Counted from the first letter of the stretch, positions 34,347-43,564 are shown. The stretch is 64,000 bases of DNA from Stutzerimonas xanthomarina (GCF_003935375.1 NZ_RHQM01000004.1:124001-188000); one strand, 5' to 3'. Notes: generated from the sequence alone by a model not told the origin. Numbers and translations are program-made.

Positions 34347-35867
34347 ATGCCCCATCGCCCTGATCAACCGACGATCCTGCACAGCACCCTCGCCGCCGCA
34401 CTCCTGCTCGCCCTGGCCACGCCCAGCCTGGCGGCCGAAACAGAGGCGCAGCTGGCCGCCCGCGACGCCGAGAACAAGCGCCTGACCGCCGAGCTCCTGG
34501 CCAAGCCGAACGAGCTGACCCAGCCGCTGGAAAGCAAGTACAACCACATCATCACCTACGGCCAGTCGCTCGCCTCCGCCGCCGAAGGCTGGCCAGCGCT
34601 CTCGGTGGCGCCGCGCTACGACAACCTCATGCTCGGCCAGTCGCCACGCTCGGCTGCGTTCAGCGGCGCGGCGTTCAAACCGGTGGGCGAAGCGACCTTC
34701 ACGCCGTTGCGCGCCGTGGTTCAGCAGAAGAGCAACGCGGCCGTGGTGCTCGATGCAGAAAAGGTCGGCAAGCTCGCGCCGCACGCGCAGGAAGAAGGCG
34801 AGTCGGTGGAAGTCGGCGCGCTGAACATGGCACGCCGGCTCTATCTGCATCACCTCGGCCGCGACACCGATCCGGATCACCTGTTCGTCGCCAGCAACGC
34901 CTCGACCTCGGGTCGCTCCATTGCCCAGCTCTCGAAAACCGGTGGCACCAACGAATACCTGCGCGTGACCCAGGCCGTCGATCAGGCCAAGGCGCTGGCC
35001 GACGCGCAACAGGCCAGTTACAGCATCAGCGCATTCTTCTGGCTGCAGGGCGAGTACGACTATTCCCACACCAACGGCGGCAAGAACGATCAGGCGTACT
35101 ACAAGGCCAAACTGCGCCAGCTGCGCGACGACCTCTACGCCGACACCGCCAAGGCCATCGCCGGGCAGGAAAAGATGCCGGCCTTCTTCAGCTACCAGAC
35201 CGACGCCAAATCCTCGGTCAAGGACGGTTCGCTCGCGGTCGGCATGGCGCAATGGGAACTGGCCCAGGAAGAACCCGGCTGGTACCTGGTTGGCCCGGTC
35301 TACCCCTACACCGACAAGGGTGTGCACCTGTCGGCGAACGGCTATCGCTGGTTTGGCCAGATGCTCGGCAAGGTCTACCACCGCGTCGTCATCGAGCGTA
35401 AGGGCTGGACTCCGCTCGCACCGCGCCAGGCCACGCTGGACGGCCGCGACGTGCTGATCGACTACCACGTGCCGCACCCGCCACTGGCGTTCGACCAGCC
35501 GTACATCGGCCACCAGGCCCGCGACGTGAAGAACAAGGGTTTCGTACTGCGTGACGACAGGGGCGAAGTGCCCATCGAAGCCGTCGAAATCGTCGCCGAC
35601 ACCGTCGTGCGGCTGCGCGCCGGTCGCGACTTCAGCGGCCAGCCGCGCATCAGCTATGCGGGCCATGAGGTCGGCGGCGCCGGCCAGCTGCGCGACAGCG
35701 ACCCGATGCGCGCCGACGCGACCTACGAATACCTGCCCGACCTCATGCCTGCCGAAGCCAACATCAAGGCACTGGTGCACCAGCCCTACCCGCTGCAGAA
35801 CTGGAGCATCGCCTTCGATATCGCCGCTGAAAAAGCCACGCCGGCGGCACAGCCCGTCAGCGAGTAA
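34347..35867 (+). CDS. Secreted SGNH-type hydrolase (sialate O-acetylesterase-like)
   Basis: 506 residues with a signal peptide (about 1-29, ending PSLAA), so periplasmic or secreted. SGNH blocks: HIITYGQSLASAAEG (block I GQS), FFWLQGEYDYSH (as in the WxQGE motif of sialate O-acetylesterases), and DKGVHLSANGYRWFG near 330 (block V His). The C-terminal 150 residues form a beta-rich domain of unknown function. Carbohydrate O-deacetylation is a plausible activity but is inferred from motif resemblance only. Convergent with acoR, 14 bases apart. The 240-base region ahead of it has no other recognisable gene. Confidence 0.65.
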   Translation: MPHRPDQPTILHSTLAAALLLALATPSLAAETEAQLAARDAENKRLTAELLAKPNELTQPLESKYNHIITYGQSLASAAEGWPALSVAPRYDNLMLGQSPRSAAFSGAAFKPVGEATFTPLRAVVQQKSNAAVVLDAEKVGKLAPHAQEEGESVEVGALNMARRLYLHHLGRDTDPDHLFVASNASTSGRSIAQLSKTGGTNEYLRVTQAVDQAKALADAQQASYSISAFFWLQGEYDYSHTNGGKNDQAYYKAKLRQLRDDLYADTAKAIAGQEKMPAFFSYQTDAKSSVKDGSLAVGMAQWELAQEEPGWYLVGPVYPYTDKGVHLSANGYRWFGQMLGKVYHRVVIERKGWTPLAPRQATLDGRDVLIDYHVPHPPLAFDQPYIGHQARDVKNKGFVLRDDRGEVPIEAVEIVADTVVRLRAGRDFSGQPRISYAGHEVGGAGQLRDSDPMRADATYEYLPDLMPAEANIKALVHQPYPLQNWSIAFDIAAEKATPAAQPVSE

Positions 35868-35881
35868 CACCAAGGCGCCGG

Positions 35882-37813
35882 TCACACCGGCGCTTCGATA
35901 CCCAGCACGCGCATGCGCCGGTACACCGTCGGGCGCGACACGCCAAGCTCCCGCGCCACCGCGCTGACATTCCAGCGATGCCGGCGCAACTGGTCGCGCA
36001 GTGCCGACGCCGACTCGGGTTCGGATGGGGCCGACGACTGACGACAGCGCGCCAGAATCGGCGGCAGGCATTCGTCCGGAAGATCCTGCACGGTGATCTC
36101 GTCCCCCTCACAGGTTGCCAGCGCGTATTGCAGCACGTTGCGCAGCTCGCGGATGTTGCCCGGCCAGGGATAGGCCAGCAGCGCGCTCATGGCATCGCCA
36201 CGCAGGTGCGGATTGCCCGGCCGGCCTTCGGCAAGTTCGGCGAACACCCGCTCGATGAGAAAGCCCTTGTCGGCGCGCTCGCGCAGCGGAGGCAGCTTCA
36301 ACGACGCACCGTTCAGGCGGTAGAACAGGTCCTCGCGAAACGCCCCACTCTCGACCATCTGCCGCAGGTCGCGGTGACTCGCGGCCACCACGCGGATATC
36401 CACCTTCACCGGTTTCTCGGCACCCAGCGGCATCACTTCCTGCTCGGCCAGCACCCGTAACAGCCGGGTCTGCAAGTGCAGCGGCATGTCGCCGATTTCA
36501 TCGAGGAACAGCGTGCCGCCGTCGGCCTGCTGGATCAGTCCGCGCATGCCCTTGCTGCGCGCGCCGGTAAAGGTGCCAGGGGCGTAGCCGAACAGCTCGC
36601 TTTCGATCAGCGACTCGGGCATGGCGCCGCAGTTGATCGCCACGAAGGGTTTGCTGCGCCGGCAGCCGCTCTCATGCAGCGCCTTGGCCAGCCGTTCCTT
36701 GCCGGTCCCGGTCTCGCCATTGAGCAACACGTTCAACGGCTCGCTGCACAGGCGTCTGGCGCGGGCGAGCATCTTGCGCATCACCGGGTCGTCGTCAGCC
36801 AGCACATCGAGCGCGGAGTGCCCGCCGGGCGCGCTGCGTTCGGCCGGCTCCGGTGCACGGCGACGCGGCTCCATCAAGGCGGCGAAGAACAGCTGGTGGC
36901 GATGGGTGCGAAAGGCACGGACCTGGTCGTGACTGGCGTAGGGAATGCTCAGCACATCACCCAGCTCGCAATCGAACAGCTGATCGATGCGCGCCTGCGC
37001 CGGGGTGCCAAAGGGGCCCGGCATCATCAGCCCGTGCTCGGCCAGCAGACCGCGAGCGGCGGTGTTGCCGGCAAGCAGCTCGCCATCGTCACCCAGTGCC
37101 AGCAGGTAGCGGCGGTTGATCAGGACGAACTCGCGGGAGCCGTCGAAACAGAGGATCGGCCGCTCGCGATAGACGCGCATGAAGTAGGCGTCCTCGATCA
37201 TCCGCGCGTACTGCTTGACCAGCTGCAGGGCGAAGGTCTGGGAATCCTTGGTCGGTGGTGAATGCAGCGCGGAGATATCCAGCACTGCCAGCAGCTGGCC
37301 GTGCGGGTTGAACATGGGCACCGCGGTGCAGGTGAGGTTGGTATGCCAGACGCTGAAATGATCCTGCTGGTGACAGGTCAGCGCCTGCTGCTCCTTGATG
37401 CAGGTGCCGACAGCGCAGGTGCCGGCGTGGTCCTCGCCCCAGTCCGAACCAAGGAACAAGCCGGTCTTGCGATGCGCCTTTTCGTCTGCCGGGTCGCCGA
37501 GAAACTGCACGGCGATACCGCGGTTGTCGGTCAGCAAGATCACGTAACCCAGCTCGGCGATCTGCCGGTACAGCTGCTCCACCCCGGCGCGGGCGACATT
37601 GATCAGCTCGTCGGCCTGATCCTGATGCTCGCGCAACACCTGCCGCGGGACGAAACGGGCTTCGGCAGGTCGCGCCGGATCCAGACCGTAGTCGTGCACA
37701 CAGCGATGCCAGGAGCGCGCGATGATCGGATCACGATCACCGGGCAGGTGCGGCGCATTGGCCAGGGAAAGCACCGCGTCGATATGGCTGACCGGACCGG
37801 ATAGCAGATTCAT
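35882..37813 (-). CDS. acoR: Sigma-54-dependent activator of acetoin catabolism
   Basis: 643 residues. N-terminal GAF-like sensor region (about 40-230, with ILLTDNRGIAVQFLGD and a cysteine-rich GTCAVGTCIKEQQALTCHQQ), a PAS-like middle, then the AAA+ domain: Walker A LLNGETGTGKERLAKAL, sigma-54 contact loop PGTFTGARSKG (GTFTGA rather than GAFTGA), and Walker B GGTLFLDEIGDMP. The C terminus is a Fis-type helix-turn-helix (WNVSAVARELGVSRPTVYRR). The ATG at 37811-37813 follows GGAGGAGGC. It is divergent from the acetoin operon, whose control region has matching sigma-54 elements. Confidence 0.9.
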   Translation of the reverse strand: MNLLSGPVSHIDAVLSLANAPHLPGDRDPIIARSWHRCVHDYGLDPARPAEARFVPRQVLREHQDQADELINVARAGVEQLYRQIAELGYVILLTDNRGIAVQFLGDPADEKAHRKTGLFLGSDWGEDHAGTCAVGTCIKEQQALTCHQQDHFSVWHTNLTCTAVPMFNPHGQLLAVLDISALHSPPTKDSQTFALQLVKQYARMIEDAYFMRVYRERPILCFDGSREFVLINRRYLLALGDDGELLAGNTAARGLLAEHGLMMPGPFGTPAQARIDQLFDCELGDVLSIPYASHDQVRAFRTHRHQLFFAALMEPRRRAPEPAERSAPGGHSALDVLADDDPVMRKMLARARRLCSEPLNVLLNGETGTGKERLAKALHESGCRRSKPFVAINCGAMPESLIESELFGYAPGTFTGARSKGMRGLIQQADGGTLFLDEIGDMPLHLQTRLLRVLAEQEVMPLGAEKPVKVDIRVVAASHRDLRQMVESGAFREDLFYRLNGASLKLPPLRERADKGFLIERVFAELAEGRPGNPHLRGDAMSALLAYPWPGNIRELRNVLQYALATCEGDEITVQDLPDECLPPILARCRQSSAPSEPESASALRDQLRRHRWNVSAVARELGVSRPTVYRRMRVLGIEAPV

Positions 37814-37868
37814 GCCTCCTCCTCGAAGTGCTCGCGCCAGACCGAGGCGGGCTACTCCAGCGAAACGC

Positions 37869-37887
37869 TTTATTGTTTTGCAATAAA
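37869..37887. promoter_or_regulatory. AT-rich dyad upstream of acoR
   Basis: Perfect seven-bp inverted repeat TTTATTG/CAATAAA with a five-base loop, about 55 bases upstream of the acoR start. It may be an operator for acoR itself or a hairpin in its leader; its sequence differs from the CGCTTTACA sites nearby. Confidence 0.35.
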
Positions 37888-37966
37888 CGAAGGATAAACC
37901 ATAGAACCGCACAGACCAGCCTGAACTTTAGAAGCACTTTGTCTGTGCATATTGTTTGTCGCCGTA

Positions 37967-38018
37967 CTGTAAAACGCTTTACAGCGCTTTACAGGTGTAA
38001 CGCCCAAAGCGCTTTACA
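37967..38018. promoter_or_regulatory. Candidate AcoR upstream activating sites
   Basis: Three copies of the ten-base element (A/G)CGCTTTACA lie at 37974-37983, 37984-37993 and 38009-38018. The first forms a dyad CTGTAAA-N4-TTTACAG at 37967-37984 and TTACAGGTGTAA (37989-38000) forms another. They lie about 85-135 bases upstream of the sigma-54 promoter, the usual distance for enhancer binding. Confidence 0.65.
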
Positions 38019-38101
38019 CATTAAATACAACAGCGCCATAAAGTTACAAAAAAATCATATTTATCAATCGCTTGCCAAAACCTTAAGCCCTCACTGAAAG
38101 T

Positions 38102-38116
38102 TGGCATGACAACTGC
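38102..38116 (+). promoter_or_regulatory. Sigma-54 promoter of the acetoin/butanediol operon
   Basis: TTGGCATGACAACTGC has the invariant GG (38103-38104) and GC (38115-38116) separated by ten bases, the -24/-12 spacing required by RpoN. Transcription would begin near 38128, about 80 bases before the first gene. This fits control by AcoR, a sigma-54 activator. Confidence 0.75.
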
Positions 38117-38208
38117 TCCTACTGTTTTGCGGAACAAACTCTTCGCATAACAAGATCGCCAGCATTCCGATCACCACGGAACTGCCGGTAATAATCAGGA
38201 GCCATGTC

Positions 38209-38712
38209 ATGCACGATTCAGCTCGCCCGCAGGGCACGCTAAACCGGCGACGCTTTCTTTCCATTTCCGGCCAGTCCTTGCTGGCACTCAGCCTGTCGCA
38301 ACTGATCCCGGTGAACCTGCTCGCCGAGGAACGCCTGCCAGACCTGCCCGATGGCCTGTTACGCATGGGCCGCGACGTCTTCCCCCACACTTTCATCAGC
38401 CACCACCACTACGTGCAGCCCCTGCTCGGCCTGGTGGACGAGCAGCCGGCCCTGGTCGCTCGCGGCCTGGACGAACTGCAGCAGCAGGCGCAGCAAGCCC
38501 ATGGCTCGCCATTCGAACAGCTCGACGAGGCCGAGCGGGTGGCCCTGCTGACCGACATCGAAAACACCCCCTTCTTCAAGGCCGTGCGCAGCAGCCTGAT
38601 GTTCGGCCTGTACGACAACAAGGCGCTGTTCCCGCTGTTCGGCTACGAGGGTTCGTCCTGGGAATACGGCGGCTACGTCAACCGCGGCTTCAACGATCTG
38701 AACTGGCTCTGA
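38209..38712 (+). CDS. Tat-exported gluconate 2-dehydrogenase subunit 3-like protein
   Basis: 167 residues. A twin-arginine signal (NRRRFLSISGQSLLALSLS) leads into a small helical domain of the gluconate_2-dh3 type (ending SSWEYGGYVNRGFNDLNW). Such subunits accompany GMC flavoprotein dehydrogenases and carry them across the membrane by the Tat route. It is the first gene behind the sigma-54 promoter, and the GMC gene follows after 49 bases. AGGAGCC precedes the ATG. No cytochrome c subunit accompanies this copy, unlike the paralogous set at 59-62.7 kb. Confidence 0.8.
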   Translation: MHDSARPQGTLNRRRFLSISGQSLLALSLSQLIPVNLLAEERLPDLPDGLLRMGRDVFPHTFISHHHYVQPLLGLVDEQPALVARGLDELQQQAQQAHGSPFEQLDEAERVALLTDIENTPFFKAVRSSLMFGLYDNKALFPLFGYEGSSWEYGGYVNRGFNDLNWL

Positions 38713-38761
38713 ACACCCCGCCCACGCGGGATAACAACAAGAACAAGATGAGGAATACCCC

Positions 38762-40339
38762 ATGGCAACTTTTGCCCAGGATGACGATGGCGTCGTGGTG
38801 ATCATCGGCTCCGGTGCCGGCGGCGGGACGCTCGCCAACGCGCTGGCCAAGCAGAAGATTCGCAGCGTGGTGCTGGAAGCCGGCAAGCGCCACACGCTGG
38901 AGGACATCGAGAACGACGAGTGGGCGATGTTCAAGAAGATATCCTGGCTCGACAAGCGCCAGGCCGCCGGTGGCTGGCACCTGACCGAGAACAACCCGAC
39001 CCTGCCCGCCTGGATCGTCAAGGGCGTCGGCGGCAGCACGGTGCACTGGGCCGGCATCGCCCTGCGCTTTCGCGACTTCGAATTCAAGATGCAGAGCATC
39101 AATGGCGACATCGCCGGCGCCAACCTGCTCGACTGGCCGGTGACACTGGAGGAGATGGCGCCCTGGTACGAGAAGGCCGAGAAGCACATGGGCGTGACCG
39201 GGCCGAGCACCGGCATGGCCTATCACCCGTGGCACAACTCCTTCAAGGTGCTGGCCACCGGCGCCAAGCGGGTCGGCTACAAGGAGATCCTCTCCGGGCC
39301 GATGGCGATCAACACCGAGCCCTATGACGACCGCGCCGCCTGCCAGCAGCTCGGCTTCTGCATGCAGGGCTGCAAGATGGGCGCGAAGTGGTCGACGCTC
39401 TACACCGACATTCCCCGCGCCGAAGCCAGCGGTTATTGCGAAGTGCGGCCGCATTCGATGGTGCTGCGCATCGAGCATGACGCCAAGGGCCGCGCCAATG
39501 CCGTGGTCTACGCCGATGCCAGCGGCGCCATCCAGCGGCAGAAGGCCCGGGTGGTCTGCGTGGCGGGCAACTCCATCGAGTCGCCGCGGCTGTTGCTCAA
39601 CTCCGCCTCGGCGATGTTCCCCGACGGGCTGGCCAACTCCTCCGGCCAGGTCGGACGCAACTACATGACCCACACCACCGCCGGCATCTTCGCCGTGATG
39701 CCCAAGCCGGTGAACATGCACCGCGGCACCACCTGCGCCGGGGTCATCTCCGACGAGTCCTACAACGATCCCTCGCGCGGTTTCGTCGGCGGTTACCGGC
39801 TGGAAATCCTCGCCCTCGGCCTGCCCTTCCTCTCCGCCTTCCTTGACCCGACACCCAAGGGCTGGGGCAAGCAGTTCACCTCGCGGATGGAGAAGTACAA
39901 CCACATGTCAGGCGTCTGGCTGTGCGGCGAAGACCTGCCGCTGGAGAACAACCGCATCACCCTGCACGGCAGCGAAAAGGACCAGTACGGCCTGCCGATT
40001 CCGGTGGTGACCAAGACCGACCATCCGATGGATGCCGCCATGCGCAAGCACGGCGTCGCCGCCACCGCCAAGTGCTACGAGGCCGCCGGTGCCACCGACA
40101 TCATCGAGCTGCCGCCCTACCCGGCCAGCCACAACATGGGCACCAACCGCATGAGCGCCAAGGCCCGTGACGGCGTGGTGAACAAGTGGGGCCAGAGCCA
40201 TGACATCCCCAACCTGTTCGTCTCCGACGGCAGCCAGTTCACCACCAGCGGCGGCCAGAACCCCACTCTCACCATCGTCGCGCTGGCCCTGCGCCAGGCC
40301 GAGCAGATCGGCCGCCTGCTCAACGAACGCGCAATCTGA
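38762..40339 (+). CDS. GMC-family FAD-dependent alcohol/polyol dehydrogenase
   Basis: 525 residues. The FAD-binding motif is VVVIIGSGAGGGTLANALAK near residue 12. The GMC C-terminal domain holds ASHNMGTNRMS and NLFVSDGSQFTTSGGQNPTL, with the histidine and asparagine expected at the active site. A cysteine cluster (CQQLGFCMQGCKMGAK) may bind an Fe-S cluster, as in bacterial FAD glucose dehydrogenases, or form disulfides. It pairs with the Tat small subunit ahead of it. Since it is embedded in the acetoin operon, a diol related to 2,3-butanediol is a reasonable substrate guess, but this is inference. Confidence 0.83.
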   Translation: MATFAQDDDGVVVIIGSGAGGGTLANALAKQKIRSVVLEAGKRHTLEDIENDEWAMFKKISWLDKRQAAGGWHLTENNPTLPAWIVKGVGGSTVHWAGIALRFRDFEFKMQSINGDIAGANLLDWPVTLEEMAPWYEKAEKHMGVTGPSTGMAYHPWHNSFKVLATGAKRVGYKEILSGPMAINTEPYDDRAACQQLGFCMQGCKMGAKWSTLYTDIPRAEASGYCEVRPHSMVLRIEHDAKGRANAVVYADASGAIQRQKARVVCVAGNSIESPRLLLNSASAMFPDGLANSSGQVGRNYMTHTTAGIFAVMPKPVNMHRGTTCAGVISDESYNDPSRGFVGGYRLEILALGLPFLSAFLDPTPKGWGKQFTSRMEKYNHMSGVWLCGEDLPLENNRITLHGSEKDQYGLPIPVVTKTDHPMDAAMRKHGVAATAKCYEAAGATDIIELPPYPASHNMGTNRMSAKARDGVVNKWGQSHDIPNLFVSDGSQFTTSGGQNPTLTIVALALRQAEQIGRLLNERAI

Positions 40340-40364
40340 CCCGCCACTTCAAGGGAGTCCACCC

Positions 40365-41354
40365 ATGACCCAGCCCAACAACTCGCAGCGCCTGTGGATG
40401 TACGAGCAGATGCTGACCAGCCGCTACATGGAGGAATCCATCGAGCGCATCTACATGGAAGGCAAGACGCCGGTATTCAACATGGCCAAGGGCCCGATTC
40501 CCGGCGAGATGCACCTTTCCAACGGCCAGGAGCCCTGCGCCGTGGGTGTCTGCGCCCACCTCGAGGCTGCGGACATCGTCACCGCCACCCACCGCCCGCA
40601 CCACATCGCCGTGGCCAAGGGCGTCGACCTCAACGAGATGATGGCCGAGATCTTCGGCAAGGCGACCGGCCTGTCTGGCGGCCGCGGCGGGCACATGCAC
40701 CTGTTCGATGGCCGGGTGAACTTCTCCTGCTCGGGGATCATCGCCGAGGGCATGGGCCCGGCGGTCGGCGCGGCGCTGTCGCGGCAGATGCAGGGCAAGC
40801 CCGGCGTGGCCGTCTCCTTTATCGGCGAGGGCGCGGCCAACCAGGGCGCCTTCCACGAAACGCTGAACCTCGCCGCGCTGTGGAAGCTGCCGGTGGTGTT
40901 CGTCATCGAGGACAACGCCTGGGGCATCTCGGTGGCCAAGGCCAGCGCCACCTGCATCAAGCAGCACCACGTACGCGCCGTGGCCTACGGCATGCCCGGT
41001 GTGTTCGTCGAGAACAACGACCCGGACGGCGTGTTCCGTGCCGCCGGTGAAGCCATCGAGCGCGCCCGCGCCGGCGGCGGCCCGACCCTCATCGAGATCG
41101 AAACCTACCGCCTGGCCGGCCACTTCATGGGCGACGGCGAAACCTACCGCCCCGAAGGCGAGAAGGACGGCCTGATGAAAAAGGACCCGATCCCCGGCTA
41201 CCGCCAGCGCCTGATCGACGAGGGCGTGATGAGCGAGGCGCAGGCCGAAGACATCGCCGCACGCGCCCGCGGGCGCATCGATGAAGCGGTGCAGTTCGCC
41301 CGCGAGAGCCCTTATCCGCGTCCCGAAGAGGCGCTGGAGAAGGTCTTCGTGTAG
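40365..41354 (+). CDS. acoA: Acetoin dehydrogenase E1 component, alpha subunit (TPP-dependent)
   Basis: 329 residues. The thiamine diphosphate motif is SFIGEGAANQGAFHETLNLA and the phosphorylation-loop-like region is YRLAGHFMGDGETYR. With AcoB it cleaves acetoin to acetaldehyde and passes the acetyl group to the E2 lipoyl domain. The ATG at 40365 follows GGGAG with good spacing; the open frame upstream lies inside the GMC gene. Unusually, the butanediol dehydrogenase gene separates it from acoB. Confidence 0.88.
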   Translation: MTQPNNSQRLWMYEQMLTSRYMEESIERIYMEGKTPVFNMAKGPIPGEMHLSNGQEPCAVGVCAHLEAADIVTATHRPHHIAVAKGVDLNEMMAEIFGKATGLSGGRGGHMHLFDGRVNFSCSGIIAEGMGPAVGAALSRQMQGKPGVAVSFIGEGAANQGAFHETLNLAALWKLPVVFVIEDNAWGISVAKASATCIKQHHVRAVAYGMPGVFVENNDPDGVFRAAGEAIERARAGGGPTLIEIETYRLAGHFMGDGETYRPEGEKDGLMKKDPIPGYRQRLIDEGVMSEAQAEDIAARARGRIDEAVQFARESPYPRPEEALEKVFV

Positions 41355-41434
41355 CGCAGGTCAGCCCCGACGACCGCAGAAGCGAGCCTGCTCGCGAAAC
41401 GCGGACACAGCAGAACAACAAGAGGAATACCACC

Positions 41435-42523
41435 ATGAACAGCCAAACCACCATGACCGCCGCCGTCTGGCACGGTCGCAAGGACATCCGCCTGGAACAG
41501 GTGCCGCTACCCGGAGCGCCGCAACCGGGCTGGGTGCAGATCCGCGTGCACTGGTGTGGCATCTGCGGTTCCGATCTGCACGAATACCTCGCCGGCCCGG
41601 TGTTCATCCCGGTGGATGCGCCGCACCCGCTCACCGGCATCAAGGGCCAATGCATCCTCGGCCACGAGTTCTGCGGCGAGATCGTCGCCACCGGTGAAGG
41701 CGTCGAAGGCTACGCGCCCGGTGACAAGGTCGCCGCGGACGCCTGCCAGCACTGCGGCCAGTGCCGTTTCTGCAAGACCGGCCAATACAACCTCTGCGAA
41801 CAGCTGGCCTTCACCGGGCTGATGAACAACGGGGCCTTCGCCGAACTGGTCAACGTGCCGGCCGAGCTGCTCTACCGCCTGCCGGAAGGATTCCCAATGG
41901 AAGCCGGCGCGCTGATCGAGCCACTGGCGGTGGGTATGCACGCGGTGAAGAAGGCCGGCAGCCTGCTCGGCGAAACCGTGGTGGTGGTCGGCGCCGGCAC
42001 CATCGGCCTGTGCACCATCATGTGCGCCAAGGCTGCGGGCGCCGGCCAGGTGATCGCCCTGGAGATGTCCGCCGCACGCAAGGCCAAGGCGCTGGAAGTC
42101 GGTGCCAACCGGGTCATCGACCCCAGCGAGTGCGACGCCATCGCCGAAATCAAGGCGCTCACCGGCGGCTACGGTGCCGGCGTCTCCTTCGAGTGCATCG
42201 GCCACAAGGCCACCGCCAAGCTCGCCATCGACGTGATCCGCAAGGCTGGTCGCTGCGTGATGGTCGGCATCTTCGAGGAACCCTCGGAATTCAACTTCTT
42301 CGAGATCGTCGCCACTGAAAAACAGGTGATCGGCTCGCTCGCCTATGCCGGCGAATTCGCCGATGTCATCGCCCTGATCGACGACGGGCGCATCGATGTC
42401 ACCCCGCTGATCACCGGCCGCATCGGCCTGGACAACATCCTCGAACAGGGCTTCGAGGAGCTGGCCAACCACAAGGACCGCAACGTCAAGATCATCGTCA
42501 GTCCCGGCGCGCTGGCCGGCTGA
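41435..42523 (+). CDS. 2,3-butanediol dehydrogenase (zinc MDR family)
   Basis: 362 residues. Catalytic zinc site CGICGSDLHEY and the following GHEFCGEIV; structural zinc loop ADACQHCGQCRFCKTGQYNLC; NAD-binding motif VVVVGAGTIGLCTI. These match NAD-dependent (R,R)-butanediol/acetoin dehydrogenases. It supplies acetoin from 2,3-butanediol for AcoAB. The first ATG (AGAGGAATACCACC ahead of it) gives MNSQTTM; a second ATG six codons on is also possible. Co-directional between acoA and acoB. Confidence 0.87.
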   Translation: MNSQTTMTAAVWHGRKDIRLEQVPLPGAPQPGWVQIRVHWCGICGSDLHEYLAGPVFIPVDAPHPLTGIKGQCILGHEFCGEIVATGEGVEGYAPGDKVAADACQHCGQCRFCKTGQYNLCEQLAFTGLMNNGAFAELVNVPAELLYRLPEGFPMEAGALIEPLAVGMHAVKKAGSLLGETVVVVGAGTIGLCTIMCAKAAGAGQVIALEMSAARKAKALEVGANRVIDPSECDAIAEIKALTGGYGAGVSFECIGHKATAKLAIDVIRKAGRCVMVGIFEEPSEFNFFEIVATEKQVIGSLAYAGEFADVIALIDDGRIDVTPLITGRIGLDNILEQGFEELANHKDRNVKIIVSPGALAG

Positions 42524-42536
42524 GCAGGAGAATCCC

Positions 42537-43559
42537 ATGACCACAGCAGTAAAAGAAAGAAAGCTCACTGTCGCCCGCGCCATGGCTGAAGCCGTGGCGC
42601 AGGAGATGCGCCTGGATCCGAAGGTGTTCGTGATGGGCGAGGACATCGGCCAGCTCGGCGGCGTGTTCGGCAACACCCGTGGGCTGTATGACGAGTTCGG
42701 CAAGACGCGCATCCGCGACACGCCGATCTCCGAAACCGCCTTTATCGGCGCCGCCGTGGGCGCCGCCTCGGACGGTATGCGGCCGATCGTCGAGCTGATG
42801 TTCGTCGACTTCTTCGGCGTCTGCATGGACGCGATCTACAACCTGATGGCCAAGAACACCTACTTCTCCGGCGGCAAGGTGCCTGTGCCGATGGTGCTGA
42901 TGGCTTCCACCGGCGCCGGCTACTCGGATGCGGCCCAGCACTCGCAGTGTCTCTACGGCACCTTCGCCCACCTGCCGGGCATGAAGGTGGTGGTGCCGAG
43001 CAACGCCTACGACGCCAAGGGCCTGATGACCGCGGCCATCCGTGACGACAACCCGGTGGTCTACCTCTTCCACAAGGCGCTGCAGGGCATGGGCTGGCTG
43101 GGCACCGAGAAAGGCGCCACGGTGCCGGTGCCGGAAGAGCCCTACATCGTCGAGATCGGCAAGGCCAAAACCGTGCGCGAGGGCCGCGACGTCAGCCTGG
43201 TCAGCCTCGGCGCCGGCGTTCACCACGCCTTGCGCGCCGCCGCGCAGCTGGAGAAGGACGGCGTCAGCGCCGAGGTCATCGACCTGCGCAGCCTGGTGCC
43301 GCTGGACCGCGAGCACGTCATCGCCTCGGTCCGCAAAACCGGCCGGCTGATTGTGATCGACGAGGACTATCACAGCTTCGGCGTCAGCGGCGAAATCATC
43401 GCCAGCGTCGTCGAGCACGACATCGGCATGCTCAAGGCACGCCCGCAGCGGGTGGCCTTCCCCGACATCCCCATCCCCTTCACCCCGGTCATGGAGCAAT
43501 GGGCCCTGCCCAACGCCGACAAGATCGTGGCCGCCTACCACGCCATGCATAAGGAATGA
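42537..43559 (+). CDS. acoB: Acetoin dehydrogenase E1 component, beta subunit
   Basis: 340-residue transketolase-type subunit. Seen: VFVMGEDIGQLGGVFGNTRG near the N terminus and the C-terminal domain with LVPLDREHVIASVRKTGRLI. It forms the heterotetramer with AcoA. It starts 13 bases after the butanediol dehydrogenase stop and is followed after five bases by the free lipoyl domain gene. Confidence 0.9.
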   Translation: MTTAVKERKLTVARAMAEAVAQEMRLDPKVFVMGEDIGQLGGVFGNTRGLYDEFGKTRIRDTPISETAFIGAAVGAASDGMRPIVELMFVDFFGVCMDAIYNLMAKNTYFSGGKVPVPMVLMASTGAGYSDAAQHSQCLYGTFAHLPGMKVVVPSNAYDAKGLMTAAIRDDNPVVYLFHKALQGMGWLGTEKGATVPVPEEPYIVEIGKAKTVREGRDVSLVSLGAGVHHALRAAAQLEKDGVSAEVIDLRSLVPLDREHVIASVRKTGRLIVIDEDYHSFGVSGEIIASVVEHDIGMLKARPQRVAFPDIPIPFTPVMEQWALPNADKIVAAYHAMHKE

Positions 43560-43564
43560 CGTTT

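Noticed and set aside
34107-36071. Minus-strand open frame continuing some 650 codons upstream of the alcohol dehydrogenase start, giving a 991-codon reading frame.
   Set aside because: It lies antisense to the SGNH gene and part of acoR, its predicted protein is low in recognisable structure, and the dehydrogenase has its own strong ribosome site. It is a GC-bias shadow frame.
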